From Paenibacillus sp. FSL H7-0737 (lineage in GTDB: Bacteria; Bacillota; Bacilli; Paenibacillales; Paenibacillaceae), in the NCBI RefSeq assembly GCF_000758545.1, contig NZ_CP009279.1:3472001-3536000 (forward strand): a stretch of DNA of 64,000 nt, given 5' to 3'. The translations under genes and the position numbers were made by a program. Shown in pieces: positions 60,209 through 64,000 of this stretch (positions within the stretch are counted from its first letter, which is position 1; the number at the start of each line of letters is the position of its first letter). The notes under the pieces were generated by a model. It worked only from the letters and a program-made list of their open reading frames with translations. It searched no databases and had not been told where the DNA came from.

Positions 60209-61162
60209 ATGGCTCAATTGAAGCTGGGACGCAGCAAAGTCACGCATGCCGGTCGTCTGCCGCTTAATATTGCAAAAGACATGGTTAAGAACAAGTATTT
60301 GTACATGATGCTTACTCCTGTTTTGTTATATTTCATTATTTTTCATTATTTCCCGATGTACGGTTCGATTATTGCGTTCAAGGATTTTAACCCCCGGCTT
60401 GGAATCGGGGGCAGCGCGTGGGTAGGACTTGAGCATTTCAAAGACTTTTTTGGCGGGATGTATTTTTGGCGGGTGTTAAAAAACACTCTGATGATTAGCT
60501 TGTACGATCTCATTTTCGGTTTTCCCGCTCCGCTTATTCTCGCCTTGTTGCTTAATGAGGTGAAAAATGCACTGTTCAAGCGTTCGGTTCAGACGATTAC
60601 TTATTTGCCGCATTTTATTTCGCTTGTCATAATTTGCGGCATGATCAAAGATTTTACGAGCAGTGACGGCGTCATTAACGATATTATCGCATTTTTCGGT
60701 GGTGAGCGGGTTACGATGCTGCTGGAGCCGTCTTTTTTCCGGACAATCTTCGTTTCGTCGAATATATGGCAGCATATAGGCTGGGGTACAATTATTTATT
60801 TGGCCGCGCTGTCTGCGATCGATCTCGAGCAATATGAAGCTTGCAAGATCGACGGGGGTGGACGCTGGAAGCAGATGCTTCATATTACCCTACCCGGTCT
60901 GCTTCCCGTTTTCGTTATATTGCTCATCCTGAACATTGGCCGAATTATGAGCGTTGGCTTCGAGAAAGTTATTCTGTTGTACAACCCGACCACTTATGTG
61001 ACAGGGGATGTCATTTCCTCGTATGTGTACCGGATCGGGCTTCAAGATTTTCAATTCAGTTTCAGCTCCGCTGTCGGATTGTTCAACTCCGTGATTAACT
61101 TCGCGCTTGTTATCGGCTCCAACTGGATAAGCCGGAAGTTGAACAATACGGGTTTGTGGTAG
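60209..61162 (+). CDS. ABC sugar transporter permease (LplB-type), locus II
   Basis: A 317-residue permease with about six helices. The EAA-loop region reads EQYEACKIDGGGRWKQMLHI, with EACKIDGGG in place of the usual EAARIDGA. FHYFPMYGSIIAFKDFNP is the LplB-type N-terminal signature. AGGAGGAG precedes the ATG. It pairs with the 61175 permease; no ATPase gene is nearby, so a shared MsmX-like ATPase is expected. Confidence 0.92.
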   Translation: MAQLKLGRSKVTHAGRLPLNIAKDMVKNKYLYMMLTPVLLYFIIFHYFPMYGSIIAFKDFNPRLGIGGSAWVGLEHFKDFFGGMYFWRVLKNTLMISLYDLIFGFPAPLILALLLNEVKNALFKRSVQTITYLPHFISLVIICGMIKDFTSSDGVINDIIAFFGGERVTMLLEPSFFRTIFVSSNIWQHIGWGTIIYLAALSAIDLEQYEACKIDGGGRWKQMLHITLPGLLPVFVILLILNIGRIMSVGFEKVILLYNPTTYVTGDVISSYVYRIGLQDFQFSFSSAVGLFNSVINFALVIGSNWISRKLNNTGLW

Positions 61163-61174
61163 AGGAGGGTTCGC

Positions 61175-62050
61175 ATGCGAGTAAGCTTGGGTGAACATAT
61201 ATTCCGGGTTTGCAATACGCTGTTTTTGTCCGCGCTCATGATTGTAACAGTGTACCCAATTCTATACGTGGCATTTGCTTCATTCAGCGAACCAGCGCTG
61301 ATGATGGCGCATAAGGGCATTCTTTGGAAGCCGCTGGGCTTCTCGCTTGAAACATATGAGGCGGTATTCAGCAACCCGATGATCCTGCTCGGCTACCGCA
61401 ACACATTATTTATTGTCATTGTAGGCGTGGCTCTCAATTTGCTGCTTACTTCTTTTGCCGCATACGCTTTGTCCAGAAAAACATTGCAATATCGCAAGCA
61501 GCTTACGTTGTTTATCGTATTTACCATGTTTTTCAGCGGTGGATTAATTCCGTTCTACTTGCTGGTCAGAGGGTTGGGCATTACGGACACACTGTGGGCG
61601 CTGATCCTGCCTACCGCAATAAGCGCATTTAACCTCATTATCATGCGAACATCGTTCGAGGCAGTGCCGGATGCGCTAGAAGAGTCGGCCAAGATCGACG
61701 GCGCCAACGACTTTGGCATTCTGTTCCGCATCTTCCTGCCGCTATGCAAGCCCGTGCTTGCAGTGGTAGGCCTGTATTACGGAGTAAGCCACTGGAACTC
61801 ATGGTTTAACGCCATGATCTTCCTTCAGGATCGTTCGCTGTATCCGTTGCAGTTGATCCTGCGAGAAATTTTGATTATTGGCGAGGCAAACTCCATGGCG
61901 GAAGGAGCCTCCCAGGATGAGATCATCATATTGGGCGAGACATTGAAATACGCCACGATTATGGTAGCAACCCTTCCGATTTTTCTGGTCTATCCGCTAT
62001 TGCAAAAATATTTCGTGAAAGGCGCCTTGATCGGTGCCATTAAAGGTTAG
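61175..62050 (+). CDS. ABC sugar transporter permease (YtcP-type), locus II
   Basis: A 291-residue permease with about six helices and the EAA loop EESAKIDGANDFGILFRIFL. FTMFFSGGLIPFYLLVR and the end LLQKYFVKGALIGAIKG match the YtcP branch and the equivalent gene of locus I. The gap to the first permease is 12 bases and the GH88 gene follows after 21, so the genes form one operon. AGAGGAGGG precedes the ATG. Confidence 0.92.
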   Translation: MRVSLGEHIFRVCNTLFLSALMIVTVYPILYVAFASFSEPALMMAHKGILWKPLGFSLETYEAVFSNPMILLGYRNTLFIVIVGVALNLLLTSFAAYALSRKTLQYRKQLTLFIVFTMFFSGGLIPFYLLVRGLGITDTLWALILPTAISAFNLIIMRTSFEAVPDALEESAKIDGANDFGILFRIFLPLCKPVLAVVGLYYGVSHWNSWFNAMIFLQDRSLYPLQLILREILIIGEANSMAEGASQDEIIILGETLKYATIMVATLPIFLVYPLLQKYFVKGALIGAIKG

Positions 62051-62071
62051 GAGAAGGGGTGGACTTCAGAG

Positions 62072-63202
62072 ATGAGCAATGAAAATGTGAAACTGAAACC
62101 ATCCGAGCTGACGGCTTGGTGGGATAAAGTGAAGATTAAAGTTGATCATATGATCGAAGCGGGCTGGACAGAAGCGCCACATGTTTCGGCGGCGGGCAAA
62201 TATGACCAGATCAAAGTGGATCAGTGGATTTCAGGCTTCTGGCCGGGCATTCTGTGGATTCTATACGATATGACCGGCGAGCAACGTTATCGGGAGGAGG
62301 CGGAGCCTTGGGACGAACGCATGGAGCAATGTTACTTGCGGGACAACCATTTCCACCACGATGTTGGCTTTCAGTTCCTGCCGACATCGGTTATCCGCTA
62401 CAAGCTGACCGGCGACCCGGACGCTCGGCGGCGCGGCCTGTTCGCCGCCAACTATCTGGCGGGCAGGTACAACCCAGCAGGACAGTTCATTCGAGCCTGG
62501 CCCCGCAACCAGACGGGTTGGTCGATCATCGATTCGATGATGAATTTGCCGCTTCTGTTCTGGGCGAGTGAAGAAAGCGATGATCCGCGCTTCAAGCATA
62601 TTGCGGTCGCCCATGCAGATATGGTGCTTCGCTCATTCATCCGAGGCGACGGCTCGGTGCATCATATCGTTATCTTCGATCCGGAGACGGGCGAAGTGGA
62701 GCGTTATGACGGCGGACAGGGCTTCGCGCCGCAATCGTCCTGGTCGCGGGGCCAAGCTTGGGCGCTCTACGGGATGAGCTGCGCTTACCGCTATACGGGA
62801 GAAGCACGTTACTTGAATGCGGCGAAGGGGGTGGCACATTATTTCATCAGCGCGTTGGCGGAAGACGATGTGCCGCATTGGGATTTCCGTGCGGCGACCG
62901 ACTTGACGGACGAGCCGCGCGACACCTCAGCGGCGAGCTGCGCAGCATCTGGCTTGATCGATATCGCGTCGCAGGTGGCTCCTGAGGAAGCCGCTTTATA
63001 TCAGCGCGCGGCCACGCGCATTCTTCGCTCGCTGTCGAACAACTACAGTGCGCTCGACAAGCCGGAGTATGAAGGCATCCTGCTCGGTGCAACCGGTCAT
63101 AAGCCAGTCAATACCAACATCAACGTATCGCTGATTTACGGCGATTACTATTATATTGAAGCTTTGGCGAAGAGCAAAGGCTGGAGCCAGAATGTTTTTT
63201 AA
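62072..63202 (+). CDS. GH88 unsaturated glucuronyl hydrolase
   Basis: A 376-residue (alpha/alpha)6-barrel enzyme. HHDVGFQF places Asp97 and WSIIDSMMNLPLLF places Asp154, matching Asp88 and Asp149 of the Bacillus sp. GL1 enzyme. It hydrates the double bond of an unsaturated uronate at the non-reducing end and so releases it from oligosaccharides made by lyases. It has no signal peptide and works in the cytoplasm on PL6 products. It is last in the import operon, closed by a strong terminator. Its presence favours a glycosaminoglycan-like or similar uronate heteropolymer over plain alginate. Confidence 0.93.
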   Translation: MSNENVKLKPSELTAWWDKVKIKVDHMIEAGWTEAPHVSAAGKYDQIKVDQWISGFWPGILWILYDMTGEQRYREEAEPWDERMEQCYLRDNHFHHDVGFQFLPTSVIRYKLTGDPDARRRGLFAANYLAGRYNPAGQFIRAWPRNQTGWSIIDSMMNLPLLFWASEESDDPRFKHIAVAHADMVLRSFIRGDGSVHHIVIFDPETGEVERYDGGQGFAPQSSWSRGQAWALYGMSCAYRYTGEARYLNAAKGVAHYFISALAEDDVPHWDFRAATDLTDEPRDTSAASCAASGLIDIASQVAPEEAALYQRAATRILRSLSNNYSALDKPEYEGILLGATGHKPVNTNINVSLIYGDYYYIEALAKSKGWSQNVF

Positions 63203-63225
63203 GCGGGATCAAAGGCCGTAATCAC

Positions 63226-63267
63226 GAAGCCGGGAGGACAGGAAGCTCCTCCCGGCTTTCGTATTCT
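63226..63267 (+). terminator. rho-independent terminator after GH88
   Basis: AAGCCGGGAGGA (63227-63238) pairs perfectly with TCCTCCCGGCTT (63247-63258), followed by a short T-rich tail. It ends the import operon. Confidence 0.8.
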
Positions 63268-63344
63268 TGAGAGGAGGTGCCGGACGGAACGAAGGGAATG
63301 ATTCAATAACCATCATTTCATAATGGAAAGGATGAAAATGAATT

Positions 63345-64000
63345 ATGGGAACCAAAAGTATGACGTTCATTATTTTGATCTGTATGCTGGTTGTGTTAAT
63401 ACCAGGAACGGCAAGTGCGGCTGATACGAAGTTCACAATTGGCAGCTCCGACGTGACGGCGAGCGGAGATGACGGCAACGTTCCAGCCAACACGGTGGAC
63501 GGCGATTTCTTAACACGTTGGTCGGCGAATGGCGACATGCAATGGATCCAGTACGATTTGGGCGTAAATCGCAAATTGTCTTTCATCAAAATTGCATTTC
63601 TGAATGGGTCAAGCCGCACTTCTACTTTTGATATTTTGACGTCAATGGACGGTTCCACCTTTACGACCGTCAGCAGCGGAGTTGTGAGCAGCCTTGTGGA
63701 AGGTCTGCAAACGTTCGATTTTCCGGATGTCGATTCTACCCGCTATGTGAGGATCGTTGGGCACGGCAATTCCTCCAACCTGTGGAACAGTTATTCTGAA
63801 GTTGAACTCTACGGCACCGCGAACGGATCTCCGCCAGGCGCAAGCAAGTTGGCGATTACCGTGCCACAACTTATGGCCAGCGGAGATGACGGCAATATCG
63901 TCGCATATACAATCGACGGCGATCTTAACACACGCTGGTCAGCGAGTGGCGAAGGGGAGTGGGTCCAATACGACCTTGGATCGAGCAAGCGGGTGGAATA
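63345..64000 (+). CDS. secreted protein with tandem discoidin (F5/8 type C) domains, cut by window edge
   Basis: ATG 63345 starts MGTKSMTFIILICMLVVLIP with a signal peptide ending near GTASAAD. Two near-identical F5/8 type C domains follow (about 30-165 and 172 onward), both with the pattern SGDDGN, then DGD and TRWSA, then W-QYDLG. The frame is open to the right edge at 218 residues, so the catalytic part, if any, lies outside. AAGGA is 12 bases upstream. Its place right after locus II suggests the extracellular lyase or hydrolase that makes the oligosaccharides imported by the operon. Confidence 0.85.
   Translation, partial: MGTKSMTFIILICMLVVLIPGTASAADTKFTIGSSDVTASGDDGNVPANTVDGDFLTRWSANGDMQWIQYDLGVNRKLSFIKIAFLNGSSRTSTFDILTSMDGSTFTTVSSGVVSSLVEGLQTFDFPDVDSTRYVRIVGHGNSSNLWNSYSEVELYGTANGSPPGASKLAITVPQLMASGDDGNIVAYTIDGDLNTRWSASGEGEWVQYDLGSSKRVE

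Overview
The window looks like chromosome of a Paenibacillus-type Firmicute. The reasons are strong AGGAGG-type ribosome binding sites, frequent GTG/TTG starts, U-tailed hairpin terminators, LplB/YtcP-type sugar permeases with LipO-like lipoproteins, YesM/YesN-style regulators, and very large secreted carbohydrate-active proteins with discoidin, golvesin-like, Ig-like and copper-amine-oxidase-N-like modules. No rRNA, tRNA or CRISPR array was seen. This is a reading by eye; no database search was run.

Layout. 1-4.0 kb: end of an alpha/beta hydrolase, then a divergent TetR regulator / membrane M28-type peptidase pair with a palindrome between them, then a two-domain GNAT. 4.5-10.5 kb: cytochrome bd-type oxidase cydAB (YthAB-like) with the heterodimeric ABC exporter cydDC. 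10.5-16.1 kb: a DUF1036 protein, an ECF sigma/anti-sigma pair, and an MBL-fold hydrolase / FAH-family hydrolase / TetR group. At 16.1 kb lies a decayed fragment of an ABC ATPase whose intact relative is at 48.6 kb.

16.6-41.4 kb is polysaccharide locus I: two permeases, a binding lipoprotein, a YesM-type kinase and YesN-type regulator, an FAD oxidoreductase, an SGNH hydrolase, a 1,868-residue secreted multimodular protein, a PrsA/SurA-like anchored protein and a 2,257-residue secreted beta-helix protein. The import operon (16,605) and the secreted-protein gene (27,578) share a 40-bp element (37/40 identical) at the same distance from an extended -10. The latter also has a perfect 14/14 cre site. 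A GH8 enzyme (41.7-43.7 kb, minus strand) follows after an IS3-like remnant.

44-53 kb is an accessory antimicrobial-response region: remnants of small genes, a class B penicillin-binding protein, an OmpR/VanR-like two-component system, a BcrA-type ABC transporter with two permeases, a CPBP protease-like protein apparently starting at CTG, and a VanZ protein behind three tandem 11-bp repeats.

53.4-64 kb is polysaccharide locus II: a cytoplasmic PL6 lyase with the Lys/Arg and Ca-ligand spacing of chondroitinase B, a membrane AraC regulator, a binding lipoprotein with a 13/14 cre site, two permeases, a GH88 unsaturated glucuronyl hydrolase, and the start of a secreted discoidin-repeat protein cut by the window edge. 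Together these fit import of uronic-acid oligosaccharides, intracellular cleavage by the lyase and removal of the unsaturated uronate by GH88.
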